Shown: positions 7,716 to 14,137, numbered from the stretch's first letter. The stretch is 15,356 bases of DNA from Candidatus Auribacterota bacterium (GCA_016929035.1 JAFGJP010000228.1:1-15356); one strand, 5' to 3'. Notes: generated from the letters alone by a model not told the origin. A program made the numbers and translations.

Positions 7716-8305
7716 GACATCCTCCTGAGAGCGATCCGAATCAGATCTTCGACGGCACAGGATTTTTCATCCATAATCTTTATACACATCCTGTAAGCGA
7801 TGTCTCGCTTAAAGCCCAGAGACTCCAGAGCGCTCACGGCTTCCATAAGAATTTTTTCGCCTGTCGATTCTGCTTTTTCTCCTGCTTTCAGGGAAAATGT
7901 CATCTTGGGTATCTTTTCCTTCAGCTCGATGACTATGCGCTCAGCTGTTTTTTTTCCCACCCCGCTGATGCCGGCTATGGAGGAGACGTTTTCAGAAACA
8001 ACGCAGCTTTTAAAATCTTTTGCCGACATACGGCTGAGGACGGACAGCGCCAGCTTCGGCCCGACCCGGTTAACCTGGATAAGGAGACGAAAAAGCTCTC
8101 TTTCTTCTTCATCGATGAAACCGTAGAGAACCTGAGCGTCTTCCCTGACGTAGTGGTGAGTCAAAAGGAAAACATCCTGCCCTGCCTGAGGAAGGCTGTC
8201 GTAGGTGCTCAAAGGAATGTGCACTTCGTATCCAACACCAGAAACATCTATCTCGACTTTTGTGGGCTGTTTTTTTACCAGCTGTCCCCTGAGAAAACTG
8301 ATCAT
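7712..8305 (-). CDS. ruvA: Holliday junction DNA-binding protein RuvA
   Basis: RuvA tetramers hold the four-way junction and load RuvB rings. The 197-residue protein shows the N-terminal OB-fold with VSGVGYEVHIPLST (21-34) and HHYVREDAQVLYGF (50-63). Tandem helix-hairpin-helix motifs follow: LIQVNRVGPKLALSVL (75-90) and ISGVGKKTAERIVIELKEK (113-131). A flexible linker (about 135-148) leads to the RuvB-contacting domain III, which ends EDLIRIALRRMS. The AGGAGAG upstream of the ATG at 8305 is a strong ribosome site. The gene lies 17 bp after ruvC and overlaps ruvB by 4 bp, the classical ruvCAB arrangement. Nothing is missing or unusual. Confidence 0.98.
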   Translation of the reverse strand: MISFLRGQLVKKQPTKVEIDVSGVGYEVHIPLSTYDSLPQAGQDVFLLTHHYVREDAQVLYGFIDEEERELFRLLIQVNRVGPKLALSVLSRMSAKDFKSCVVSENVSSIAGISGVGKKTAERIVIELKEKIPKMTFSLKAGEKAESTGEKILMEAVSALESLGFKRDIAYRMCIKIMDEKSCAVEDLIRIALRRMS

Positions 8306-8322
8306 TTTTCTCTCCTGGCCGT

Positions 8323-8823
8323 CTAAATGCTTTTGACATCCATTGTCAGCCTTCCCCTGTTGTTCGCATGGCAGATAGCTGAAGCCAAGGCATCGCTTTC
8401 ATCTTCATGGCGGAAATCTTTCTTCATGCCGAGAATAATCCTCACCATGTGCTGGATCTGCCTTTTATCAGCGCTTCCTGTTCCGACAACGGACATTTTT
8501 ATCTTTTTTGGCGAATACTGATAAAGCTTTGGACATCCTGCTGTCCTCAGGGCCAAAAGCGAAATGCCTCTGGCGTAGCCGAGTATCAATGCGCTTTTCG
8601 CATTTTTGCAGTAAAAAACGTCCTCCACGGCACCCTCCTCGGGCCCGTATCTTTCAACAACCTGAACAAGGCTTTTAAAGATCTCTTCAAGTCTTTCCGA
8701 TATCTTTTGAACATCCTTGGGGACAATGACTCCCGAAGCGACATATTGTATAAAAGAGCCACGGGATTCCACTATTCCCCAGCCTGTTTTGCGGCTGCCG
8801 GGATCTATGCCAATGATTATCAT
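8323..8823 (-). CDS. ruvC: Holliday junction resolvase RuvC
   Basis: The dimeric endonuclease that resolves Holliday junctions together with RuvAB. The 166-residue protein has the RNase-H-like fold with four expected acidic residues: Asp7 in GIDPGS, Glu67 in AVEDVF, and Asp141/Asp144 in DESDALASAI. The last motif usually reads DAADALA, so the intervening residues differ but the acids are kept. YSPKKIKMSVVGTGSADKRQI (104-124) is the usual substrate-contacting segment. The start is the ATG at 8823-8821; a purine-rich GGAAGCAGG lies about 15 bases upstream, too far to be ideal. It is the first gene of the minus-strand train, preceded by a 194 bp divergent intergenic region that should contain the operon promoter. 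Confidence 0.97.
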   Translation of the reverse strand: MIIIGIDPGSRKTGWGIVESRGSFIQYVASGVIVPKDVQKISERLEEIFKSLVQVVERYGPEEGAVEDVFYCKNAKSALILGYARGISLLALRTAGCPKLYQYSPKKIKMSVVGTGSADKRQIQHMVRIILGMKKDFRHEDESDALASAICHANNRGRLTMDVKSI

Positions 8824-8853
8824 TACAGTAAAACAGTTTACCTGCTTCCAGAC

Positions 8854-8885
8854 ATTATATTCAATATGAAAAAATTTTTCCTCAA
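8854..8885 (-). promoter_or_regulatory. Possible promoter of the ruvC operon
   Basis: Read on the minus strand, a perfect TATAAT lies at 8859-8854, 30 bases before the ruvC ATG. The nearest -35-like hexamer, TTGAGG at 8885-8880, is 20 bp upstream of it, longer than the usual 16-18. The intervening sequence is A/T-only for much of its length and contains AAAAATTTTTT. The -10 is convincing; the -35 pairing is weak. Confidence 0.4.
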
Positions 8886-8976
8886 ATTTATACTATGGAC
8901 AAAAATACTTTCATCATGCCGACTGACACGCAATTTTCAGCTGTTGAACATTTTTTAAAAAATGCAGTCTAACAGG

Positions 8977-9006
8977 TTGCATGATGCCATCTTATCGATA
9001 TATAAT
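8977..9006 (+). promoter_or_regulatory. Sigma-70-like promoter of the alcohol dehydrogenase gene
   Basis: TTGCAT at 8977-8982 and a consensus TATAAT at 9001-9006 are separated by 18 bp. Transcription would start about seven bases after the -10, near 9013, leaving only about five bases before the ATG at 9018. There is no Shine-Dalgarno sequence in that space, so this mRNA is predicted to be leaderless or nearly so. Confidence 0.65.
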
Positions 9007-9017
9007 AAGACACTTAC

Positions 9018-10163
9018 ATGCAAAAGGCTGCTGAAAATCCCGTTAGAATTATTGATGAGATCGATTCTTTTTATAAGCTGCCGGGCCTTGTGTATTCGCT
9101 GGGAAGCCGGGCCCTTGTTGTACAGGGAAAAAGCTTTTTAAAAAAATTCGGCTATCTTGAAAAGCTGGAATCTCTCTTTCGAGACAAAGGCATTGCTTTT
9201 GTCCACTATAACCTTAAGCATTTTGAATCAGATATCAGGGACGTCCTTGCCTGCATCCATCTTATCCATGCCCATCATTCCGATGTCGTTGTCGCTTTCG
9301 GAGGAGGCGCTGTCATCGATGTCGGAAAAGCCGCTGCAGGAATCTGCAACGAACCCGATCCATCAGATACCTTTTATAAAGGTCTTTCTCCTCAGAAAAT
9401 CGGGATCCCCCTTATCGCCGTTCCGACAATAGCCGGCACGGGTGCGGAAGTAACGCCAAACGCCGTGATATCCGACGAGGAAAAAAATATAAAAAAAAGC
9501 ATCCGCTCTCCGGTACTCTTTCCCCATACAGCTTTACTGGACGCCAGACTCACTTTGACCGTGCCTCAAGCACCTTCGTCCTACTCCGGCTCAGATGCCC
9601 TGTGCCAGGCTATAGAAGCCTATGTCTCCACAGGGGCGACTGATGACACAGATGAACTCTCGCAAAAAGCCATTCGTTATATCGGAGAAAATCTGATGGC
9701 TATCTATGAAAGGCCTCTCGACCTGGCAGCCAGAAAAAAAATGCTTACAGGATCTGTCCTCGCTGCTCTTGCTTTTTCCAGGTGCCGGCTGGGCGCAGTC
9801 CATGGAATGGCTCATCCAATCGGTATCCGCTATAAAATCCCGCACGGCCTTGTCTGTGCCATTCTTCTTCCACCCGTTATGGAACACAATCTCCCTTGCT
9901 CGATCGACAAATATGCCGATATCGGAAACATCCTTACAGGAAAAACGCTCCAGAATAAAACGGAGCAGGCCTTTATGGGTATAAACGCCGTTCGGAAGTG
10001 CTTCCGGAGGATGAACCTCGATATAACCTTCAGCTCTCTCGGAGTTACAGAAGATTTTTTAGATGATATCGTTAAAGAAAGCCTGGCATCTTCCTCGATG
10101 AAGCACAATCCTCGGCCCTATACAGAAGACGATGTGAAAGCGATTTTTAAAAGATGCCTCTGA
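9018..10163 (+). CDS. Iron-containing (group III) alcohol dehydrogenase family protein
   Basis: A 381-residue oxidoreductase of the Fe-ADH family, which interconverts alcohols and aldehydes or ketones with NAD(P). The dinucleotide-binding half shows VVVAFGGGAVIDVGKA (90-105) and PLIAVPTIAGTGAEVTPNAVI (131-151). The metal-binding half has SGSDALCQAIEAYVS (190-204), VHGMAHPIG (261-269) and PHGLVCAILLP (275-285). Family metal ligands are Asp, His, His, His. Here Asp193, His262 and His276 are present but the second ligand, in DALxH, is Gln197. That may alter or abolish metal binding. The length is normal and the C-terminus (NPRPYTEDDVKAIF) is typical. It is transcribed alone from its own promoter, divergently from the ruv operon. 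The substrate cannot be told from the sequence. No alternative start with a ribosome site is visible. Confidence 0.92.
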   Translation: MQKAAENPVRIIDEIDSFYKLPGLVYSLGSRALVVQGKSFLKKFGYLEKLESLFRDKGIAFVHYNLKHFESDIRDVLACIHLIHAHHSDVVVAFGGGAVIDVGKAAAGICNEPDPSDTFYKGLSPQKIGIPLIAVPTIAGTGAEVTPNAVISDEEKNIKKSIRSPVLFPHTALLDARLTLTVPQAPSSYSGSDALCQAIEAYVSTGATDDTDELSQKAIRYIGENLMAIYERPLDLAARKKMLTGSVLAALAFSRCRLGAVHGMAHPIGIRYKIPHGLVCAILLPPVMEHNLPCSIDKYADIGNILTGKTLQNKTEQAFMGINAVRKCFRRMNLDITFSSLGVTEDFLDDIVKESLASSSMKHNPRPYTEDDVKAIFKRCL

Positions 10164-10194
10164 AATATCACTTTCCAGAACGGATAACTTTTTT

Positions 10195-10223
10195 TTGATA
10201 AATCTTCTCATTTCCATTATAAT
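10195..10223 (+). promoter_or_regulatory. Sigma-70-like promoter of the small membrane protein gene
   Basis: TTGATA at 10195-10200 and a consensus TATAAT at 10218-10223 have an ideal 17 bp spacer. The predicted transcription start near 10230 is only about three bases before the ATG at 10233, so the transcript would be leaderless for that start. If the ATG at 10245 is used instead, a leader of about 14 bases with a weak GGA is possible. Confidence 0.7.
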
Positions 10224-10232
10224 TTAAACAGT

Positions 10233-10643
10233 ATGGAAAACAACATGTACAGCGAGCCTGCGCATCAGGAAAACAGGGATCCCTACAGGACAAAATCCCT
10301 TTTTTCATTCTGGCTCGGAATTAGTTGCATCCTTTTGATCGTCATTCTCATGATTGCTGCAACTGTCGTAGGCGGTACCGGCACGTTTGAGGAAGGCTAT
10401 CAAAGAGGCCAAGCTCTTGGAGCGGTCTGGGGTCTTTACGTTATCGGCAGCATGGTCGCTTCCTTCATTCTCAGTATCATCGCCATCATCATGGGAAGCC
10501 TTTCAGCAAAGAAAGACAATGTCCGCTACAGGATTTTCGCTGTTCTGGGAATCGTTTTTGGGGCTATCGGACTTTCTCTTTTTATCTGCTGTTCCGTTCT
10601 TGTGGTTCTGGGCATCATGGCCGCATTATCCAAAGGCTTATAG
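10233..10643 (+). CDS. Small three-helix membrane protein, DUF4190-like
   Basis: A 136-residue integral membrane protein of unknown function. A polar N-terminus (1-20) is followed by three hydrophobic segments: about 24-48, 66-90 and 101-131. The second and third resemble the paired helices of DUF4190-type proteins (alternating small and branched residues, ending in IIMGSLSAKK, then a short basic loop and ...VLGIVFGAIGL). The loop between helices 1 and 2 has charged residues (FEEGYQRGQ, 52-60). The family name is a resemblance, not a firm match. It has its own promoter and is 69 bp downstream of the alcohol dehydrogenase, with no clear terminator between them. The start may be 10233 or the in-frame ATG at 10245. 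Confidence 0.8.
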   Translation: MENNMYSEPAHQENRDPYRTKSLFSFWLGISCILLIVILMIAATVVGGTGTFEEGYQRGQALGAVWGLYVIGSMVASFILSIIAIIMGSLSAKKDNVRYRIFAVLGIVFGAIGLSLFICCSVLVVLGIMAALSKGL

Positions 10644-10674
10644 AAATGGCATCTCTCCCTTTTCGATCAAAAAC

Positions 10675-10695
10675 AATCGATCACCGGATTCGATT
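10675..10695 (+). terminator. Weak hairpin after the small membrane protein gene
   Basis: AATCGA (10675-10680) can pair with TCGATT (10690-10695) around a nine-base loop, 31 bp after the stop. The following bases are pyrimidine-rich (TTCGCTCTTT) but not a true T-run. It could be an inefficient terminator or chance. Confidence 0.2.
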
Positions 10696-10732
10696 TTCGC
10701 TCTTTCATCAAAAGACTTGTCCTCAAAGCCAG

Positions 10733-10780
10733 AAAAAAAGTCATTCCGCTTTTCGCGATTATTTTCTCATCATCTGACTT
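10733..10780 (-). terminator. Probable intrinsic terminator of the DUF6873-like gene
   Basis: On the minus strand, five bases after the stop codon, AAGTCA (10780-10775) can pair with TGACTT (10743-10738), and the transcript continues into a run of seven U (10739-10733). The 31-base loop holds a small inner stem, CGC-GAAAA-GCG. The outer stem is only six pairs, so strength is uncertain. Confidence 0.4.
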
Positions 10781-10785
10781 AACTC

Positions 10786-11511
10786 TTACTCAGACTTAAA
10801 AAAATGTATCCCTCCGAAATCCTCCAGCTCACAGCTTCCAATCGAGACAACCTTTTTTCCTCTTTCTTTTATAAAATCTCTGACAGAGGCATAGCCGGGA
10901 TGATTCCGTATATCTCCGAAGAAAAAGACCTTATCATCAAGACATGCGCTCGCTCCGCCGATAAAACCATAAGGATATCCCTTTAGACGAACGAAGCCCT
11001 TTGTGATTTGGCAGACCCGGTATCCGGCAGACTTCAGGGAGCGGCTGATGCTGTCGTCGTCTGTAATGAAAGAACGTTTGTCAACAGGAACAACGGAGCA
11101 CCTTGTGTAGCCCTGAGGAACATCCAGAAAGCGCCATTGATGGTGTCGGACATAGTTTTTTATAGAATCATCCGTTGATCTCAGATTATGAAGCAGAAGC
11201 TGATTCTCTATGATAAGGCTGTTGTAAGGTACGTCCGCAGGGTATATCTTTTTCAGAAAGGAAGTCCCCCTGATCGTCTTTATATGAAAAGACCTGATCT
11301 TTTCAAGAATAGGCTCTTTGAGACAGGGACAATGAAAAAATATCCGCCCGCAGACCGCACCGATGATATCTGGATGACCGAAAAGAGGAAAAGATTCTGA
11401 TGGAGAAGCCTCCAGGCGAATAAACTCGACTGGCGATGAAGAAAACCTCCTGATTTTTTTTAAAAAGGCCTCAGGCATCGAAGGATTCACCAGAGCGGCT
11501 ACGTGACCCAT
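10786..11511 (-). CDS. DUF6873-like protein (predicted guanidino-modifying-enzyme fold)
   Basis: A 241-residue soluble protein. Its pattern matches, from memory, the DUF6873 family assigned to the GME (guanidino-modifying enzyme) fold: GHPDI (45-49), QGYTRCSVVPV (133-143), SFITDDDSI (147-155), GFVRLKGYPYGFIGGASA (172-189), VFFFGDI-NHPGY (195-207) and ELEDFGGIHFF (228-238). Known GME enzymes (deiminases, amidinotransferases, DDAH) act on arginine-like substrates using a Cys that often follows a GGxxH motif. Here the GGIH at 233-236 is followed by Phe, so classical chemistry is doubtful. No signal peptide or membrane helix is seen. The gene is alone on its strand, convergent with the small membrane protein gene and divergent from the CPBP protease gene. 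The function is unknown. Confidence 0.75.
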   Translation of the reverse strand: MGHVAALVNPSMPEAFLKKIRRFSSSPVEFIRLEASPSESFPLFGHPDIIGAVCGRIFFHCPCLKEPILEKIRSFHIKTIRGTSFLKKIYPADVPYNSLIIENQLLLHNLRSTDDSIKNYVRHHQWRFLDVPQGYTRCSVVPVDKRSFITDDDSISRSLKSAGYRVCQITKGFVRLKGYPYGFIGGASACLDDKVFFFGDIRNHPGYASVRDFIKERGKKVVSIGSCELEDFGGIHFFKSE

Positions 11512-11517
11512 TTTTCT

Positions 11518-11545
11518 TTGTCCCGCCTTTTATTTGCTGTATAAT
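11518..11545 (+). promoter_or_regulatory. Probable promoter of the CPBP protease/pseudopilin operon
   Basis: TTGTCC at 11518-11523 and consensus TATAAT at 11540-11545 are 16 bp apart. The start site near 11552 would give a leader of about 50 bases, which contains an AGGA (11592-11595) six bases before the ATG at 11602. Unlike the two promoters upstream, this one leaves room for a conventional leader. Confidence 0.5.
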
Positions 11546-11601
11546 GAAAATCTGATCTTCCTGACGTTATCTGACAGATTCAACACAGTTTAGGATACAT
11601 T

Positions 11602-12657
11602 ATGGACCATGACAATCCATTTTTTCAAGACAGGACGCCTCGAAAGGTGTTCCTGAAAAAAGACATCTTCTTTCTGTTCCTTTTGACCATCGGTATTGTC
11701 CTGCACCTTTATCTTTTCTTCGCGGCAAATGTCGAACAAGATAAAGAGCTGTCCTGTTTTCAGGAATACGTTCATGATAAGATTTTCAATCCGGAAGACG
11801 AAAGCCTTCAGGCGCAGACGACACTTGGCCTCTTCCTCATTGCTCTTTTTTCCATAGGCCTCAGCGTCAACTTTTTCCTCTTTATCTTTTTCATTCTGGA
11901 CAGGCAGGGCGCCCGCAGGCTCCTCTTCCCGTTTTATGATGCCAAAAGAGAGACACTGTTCGAGATAAAAGATATCCTGTACTTGATTATCTTTGGCTAC
12001 TTTACCACGCAGATCTTTCGTTCTGTCTTTTCCTGGATCCGAATGAAGTCCTTCTTTTCTCCAGACGCGCTTTTCATACTTAACCTGATCAGCGGAACAC
12101 TCGTTCTCCAGCTCGTTGTTTTATTTTTTCTCTTTCTCTATTCCTTCGAAACATATCATCAAACGCCCCGTTACCTTGCGGTTCCAAGAAAAAACATTTT
12201 CAGGAAACTGTCGGCGACAGCTTTTCTTTTTCTTGCAATGTTTCCATGGATCTTTCTTCTTGCCCTGTTCGGGCTTATGATCAGCCAAAAGTTCAATATC
12301 CCTGTTCGTTCCCATGCGATCACCGACTATATCATAAAGAACAGGCTGGATTTCTCTTCTTTCTATATGATTGCCTACGCTGTTCTGGGAGCGCCTTTTT
12401 TTGAAGAAATTATTTTTCGAGGCTTTGTCTATACAACGATTCGAAAACACTGGGGTATCACATCAGGCCTTATCGTAACTTCGATCATTTTTTCCCTTTT
12501 CCACATGAACTTCCTCCAATTTTTCTATATTTTTGGCCTTGGCGTCGCTCTGGCTCTTGTTTACGAGGCTACGTCGAGCCTCTGGTTTTCTATTTTTCTT
12601 CACTCTATTAACAACGCGATGGCTTTGCTTCTTACATTCTTACTGAAATATCATTAA
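11602..12657 (+). CDS. CPBP (Abi/CAAX-protease-like) family intramembrane metalloprotease
   Basis: A 351-residue polytopic membrane protein. Hydrophobic helices are visible at about 22-42, 72-99, 125-145, 155-181, 204-226, 252-266, 284-300, 305-320 and 325-348. The C-terminal third is the CPBP domain. Its motif 1 is FFEEIIFRGF (266-275, Glu268/Glu269/Arg273), motif 2 is FSLFHMNF (297-304, His301) and motif 3 is HSINNA (334-339). These carry the proposed glutamate and histidine zinc ligands, so proteolytic activity is expected. The N-terminal half is unusually long and has a charged non-membrane loop around 43-71. Family members process prenylated proteins or peptides, or act in bacteriocin immunity; the substrate here is unknown. 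A good AGGA supports the start. Two pseudopilin genes follow within 40 bp, probably in the same operon. Confidence 0.92.
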   Translation: MDHDNPFFQDRTPRKVFLKKDIFFLFLLTIGIVLHLYLFFAANVEQDKELSCFQEYVHDKIFNPEDESLQAQTTLGLFLIALFSIGLSVNFFLFIFFILDRQGARRLLFPFYDAKRETLFEIKDILYLIIFGYFTTQIFRSVFSWIRMKSFFSPDALFILNLISGTLVLQLVVLFFLFLYSFETYHQTPRYLAVPRKNIFRKLSATAFLFLAMFPWIFLLALFGLMISQKFNIPVRSHAITDYIIKNRLDFSSFYMIAYAVLGAPFFEEIIFRGFVYTTIRKHWGITSGLIVTSIIFSLFHMNFLQFFYIFGLGVALALVYEATSSLWFSIFLHSINNAMALLLTFLLKYH

Positions 12658-12696
12658 AATATTCGTTGAAAAATATCTGTCATAAAAAAGGACGTT

Positions 12697-13044
12697 ATGC
12701 AAAAAGGAATAATCCTTCTCGAAGCTCTGGCAGGCCTTGTCATATTTTTTCTTTTAGGAGCAGCGAGCGCAAGAATGCTTTCATCGTCTCACGCTCTTTT
12801 TCAAAAGACGATCCGCGCAAACACATGTCGGAGAATTGCCGAGAAGCAAGCCTGTTTTCTTCTCCCTGATGATAAGTTCACCGAGGGCTCTTTTCATGAG
12901 ACGGTGATAGAACAAGTTCGCTACCAGTCAGTTACACGATCTCGCGTCTATTCATCGGGAAAAAATCTCTTTTTTATCACAATTGTTGTCAGCCCTGAGC
13001 ATTACGAGGAACGCTGTGAAATCTCTTTCATCAAAAAAAAATAG
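12697..13044 (+). CDS. Short pseudopilin-like protein (prepilin-type N-terminus)
   Basis: A 115-residue protein with a very short basic leader (MQK) and a class III-like cleavage site G4/I5. A hydrophobic helix (about 5-25) follows, with Glu9 at the +5 position (GIILLEALAGLVIF). This is the hallmark of type IV pilins and type II secretion minor pseudopilins, processed by a prepilin peptidase and assembled in the inner membrane. The remaining 90 residues have no recognised domain; the two Cys around 44 and 53 might form a disulphide. The size and LLEALAGL motif recall GspI/PilV-type minor pilins. AAGGA four bases before the ATG supports the start. The next pseudopilin gene overlaps its end by 29 bp, so the two are probably co-translated and may be partners. 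Confidence 0.8.
   Translation: MQKGIILLEALAGLVIFFLLGAASARMLSSSHALFQKTIRANTCRRIAEKQACFLLPDDKFTEGSFHETVIEQVRYQSVTRSRVYSSGKNLFFITIVVSPEHYEERCEISFIKKK
13006..13010 (+). promoter_or_regulatory. Ribosome binding site fixing a GTG start
   Basis: GAGGA, five bases before the GTG at 13016, lies inside the end of the preceding pseudopilin gene. It picks the GTG over the in-frame TTG codons at 12983 and 12986, and gives a standard ten-residue basic prepilin leader before the cleavage-site glycine. Confidence 0.7.
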
Positions 13045-13516
13045 AGGCTTTACTCTTATCGAAGTCATGGCCTACCTGACACTTTTGGCTCTTCTGATAT
13101 TTTCTGCTTCGGCTTTTACTTTTCTCTTCGGCAGGACGCTCAAAAAAGACATTTCCGTTATTTCTGCTTTGCAGAACATCGACAGATTTGCCGACCTTTG
13201 CAGGAAAAACCTGCTGGCAATAAGAGAGCACTTTCCCGATTCGACCGTTGATTCAAAAGAAAACGCTCTTATCATCACTTCCGAAAGCGGAGAAAAATTC
13301 ACTCTCAGCTATTCCTTAAAAAGACTCACCATAATATCCAGCGTTCCCCATTCCATACCGTCACGGTCCTTTCCCTGCGAAGGAAAAATGATCCGTTTCG
13401 AGATTATAGGGAAAAAAGACAAGAGGCCTCTGAAAATCCAGGAAACAGAAAATATCCTCGTTATTTTTGAAAAGGAGGACGGAGGTCTTGTCGAATTCGT
13501 TCTCTGCCTGATCTAG
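13016..13516 (+). CDS. Pseudopilin-like protein with N-terminal methylation motif
   Basis: A 166-residue protein beginning VKSLSSKKNRG, a basic leader ending in the cleavage glycine (Gly11). It is followed by FTLIEV with Glu16 at +5 and a hydrophobic helix to about residue 38, a textbook class III signal. The C-terminal part (40-166) shows alternating strands (ALIITSE, FTLSYS, MIRFEI, ENILVIFEKE) as in minor pseudopilins of the GspJ/PilW kind, but the exact subtype is not clear. Two cysteines (62, 121) may pair. The GTG start has a GAGGA five bases upstream. The gene overlaps the previous pseudopilin gene by 29 bp. Its stop TAG shares a CTAG palindrome with the stop of the convergent TPR gene, leaving no room for a terminator. 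Confidence 0.82.
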   Translation: MKSLSSKKNRGFTLIEVMAYLTLLALLIFSASAFTFLFGRTLKKDISVISALQNIDRFADLCRKNLLAIREHFPDSTVDSKENALIITSESGEKFTLSYSLKRLTIISSVPHSIPSRSFPCEGKMIRFEIIGKKDKRPLKIQETENILVIFEKEDGGLVEFVLCLI

Positions 13517-14112
13517 TTATCAGCCAGAAATTCCTGCCGTTCAGCCAGCCTGAACTCAGCCATGCTTTTCCAATAGGGATCACCTGATTGAATAATTCGC
13601 CGATATATATCGACGGCTTTTTGGCCCAGACGGATGTCTTCATAATACATGGCCATGTCATACAGAGCCTCGTTTTTCCAGGCAAAATCTTTTGCTTCGA
13701 TCCTTTTCAGCGCGTCATCAAGAAAATCTCCGCCTTTCTTCAAATGAATGCCGGAATGAATATAGCCTATAACGGCACGGCCAAACAAAAAGTGATCCGG
13801 ATGAGCGTTGATAAAGGATTCCCATGTGCTGAAAGCCTGCTGAAAATCGCCTCCTTCAAAAAGCGCCTTGGCATAAAAGTACTCGGCTTCCGGACGAAGC
13901 TCGCCAGGACACCTTTCTTGAAGTATCGACTTAAAATCCTCCACCGTTTCCGCCTGACTGATGCGAAGAGAAAACTCCTTCTGCTTTTCAGCCTGATAAA
14001 ACCGGACAAAAAAAGCAAGGAACGCAGCAAGAAAAACGAAGCCTGCGCCCCAAATGACCTGCTTGAGCGTTATGTTTTGAAACAGTTCTTTCACATCGCG
14101 ATCTTTCTTCAT
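13513..14112 (-). CDS. Membrane-anchored TPR-like protein
   Basis: A 199-residue protein with a basic cytoplasmic N-terminus, one transmembrane helix (about 17-38) and an extracytoplasmic helical domain. The domain has tetratricopeptide-like pairs: AEYFYAKALFEGGDFQQAFSTW (76-97), then the 106-125 region, EALYDMAMYYEDIRLGQKAVDIYRRII (148-174) and KSMAEFRLAERQEFL. This layout resembles YfgM/TPR_21-type anchors that act as scaffolds or chaperone partners at the inner membrane; the partner here is unknown. I chose the ATG at 14112, with GAGG five bases upstream, over the GTG at 14118. It is preceded by a tRNA gene and apt on the same strand and shares a CTAG stop with the convergent pseudopilin gene. 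Confidence 0.82.
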   Translation of the reverse strand: MKKDRDVKELFQNITLKQVIWGAGFVFLAAFLAFFVRFYQAEKQKEFSLRISQAETVEDFKSILQERCPGELRPEAEYFYAKALFEGGDFQQAFSTWESFINAHPDHFLFGRAVIGYIHSGIHLKKGGDFLDDALKRIEAKDFAWKNEALYDMAMYYEDIRLGQKAVDIYRRIIQSGDPYWKSMAEFRLAERQEFLADN

Positions 14113-14132
14113 GTCCACCTCATTAACCTCAT
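14109..14132 (-). other. Seven-codon mini-ORF between tRNA-Arg and the TPR gene
   Basis: Six bases after the tRNA discriminator base, an ATG at 14132 opens a frame reading Met-Arg-Leu-Met-Arg-Trp-Thr and stops at TGA. That TGA overlaps the TPR gene's ATG as ATGA. Both arginines are AGG, the codon read by the adjacent tRNA. The second AGG also serves as the Shine-Dalgarno of the TPR gene, so this may be coincidence and is listed only as a candidate leader peptide. Confidence 0.2.
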
Positions 14133-14137
14133 AATTT

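Noticed and set aside
8407..8958. 183-codon plus-strand frame antisense to ruvC
   Set aside because: RuvC on the other strand has all catalytic residues; the antisense frame has no recognisable features.
10387..10782. 131-codon plus-strand frame overlapping the small membrane protein gene
   Set aside because: It is in another frame of a gene with clear membrane helices and its own promoter; composition is Ser/Phe-rich as expected for a shifted frame.
11571..11596. CTGACA and TAGGAT as promoter for the CPBP gene
   Set aside because: The spacer is only 14 bp and the TAGGAT contains the ribosome site; the TATAAT at 11540 is better.
12666..12869. 67-codon frame overlapping the first pseudopilin gene
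   Set aside because: The overlapping frame from 12697 has a good AAGGA site and a prepilin motif; this one has only basic, low-complexity residues.
12983..13015. TTG start extending the second pseudopilin by 11 residues
   Set aside because: The GTG at 13016 has a GAGGA five bases upstream and yields a standard prepilin leader.
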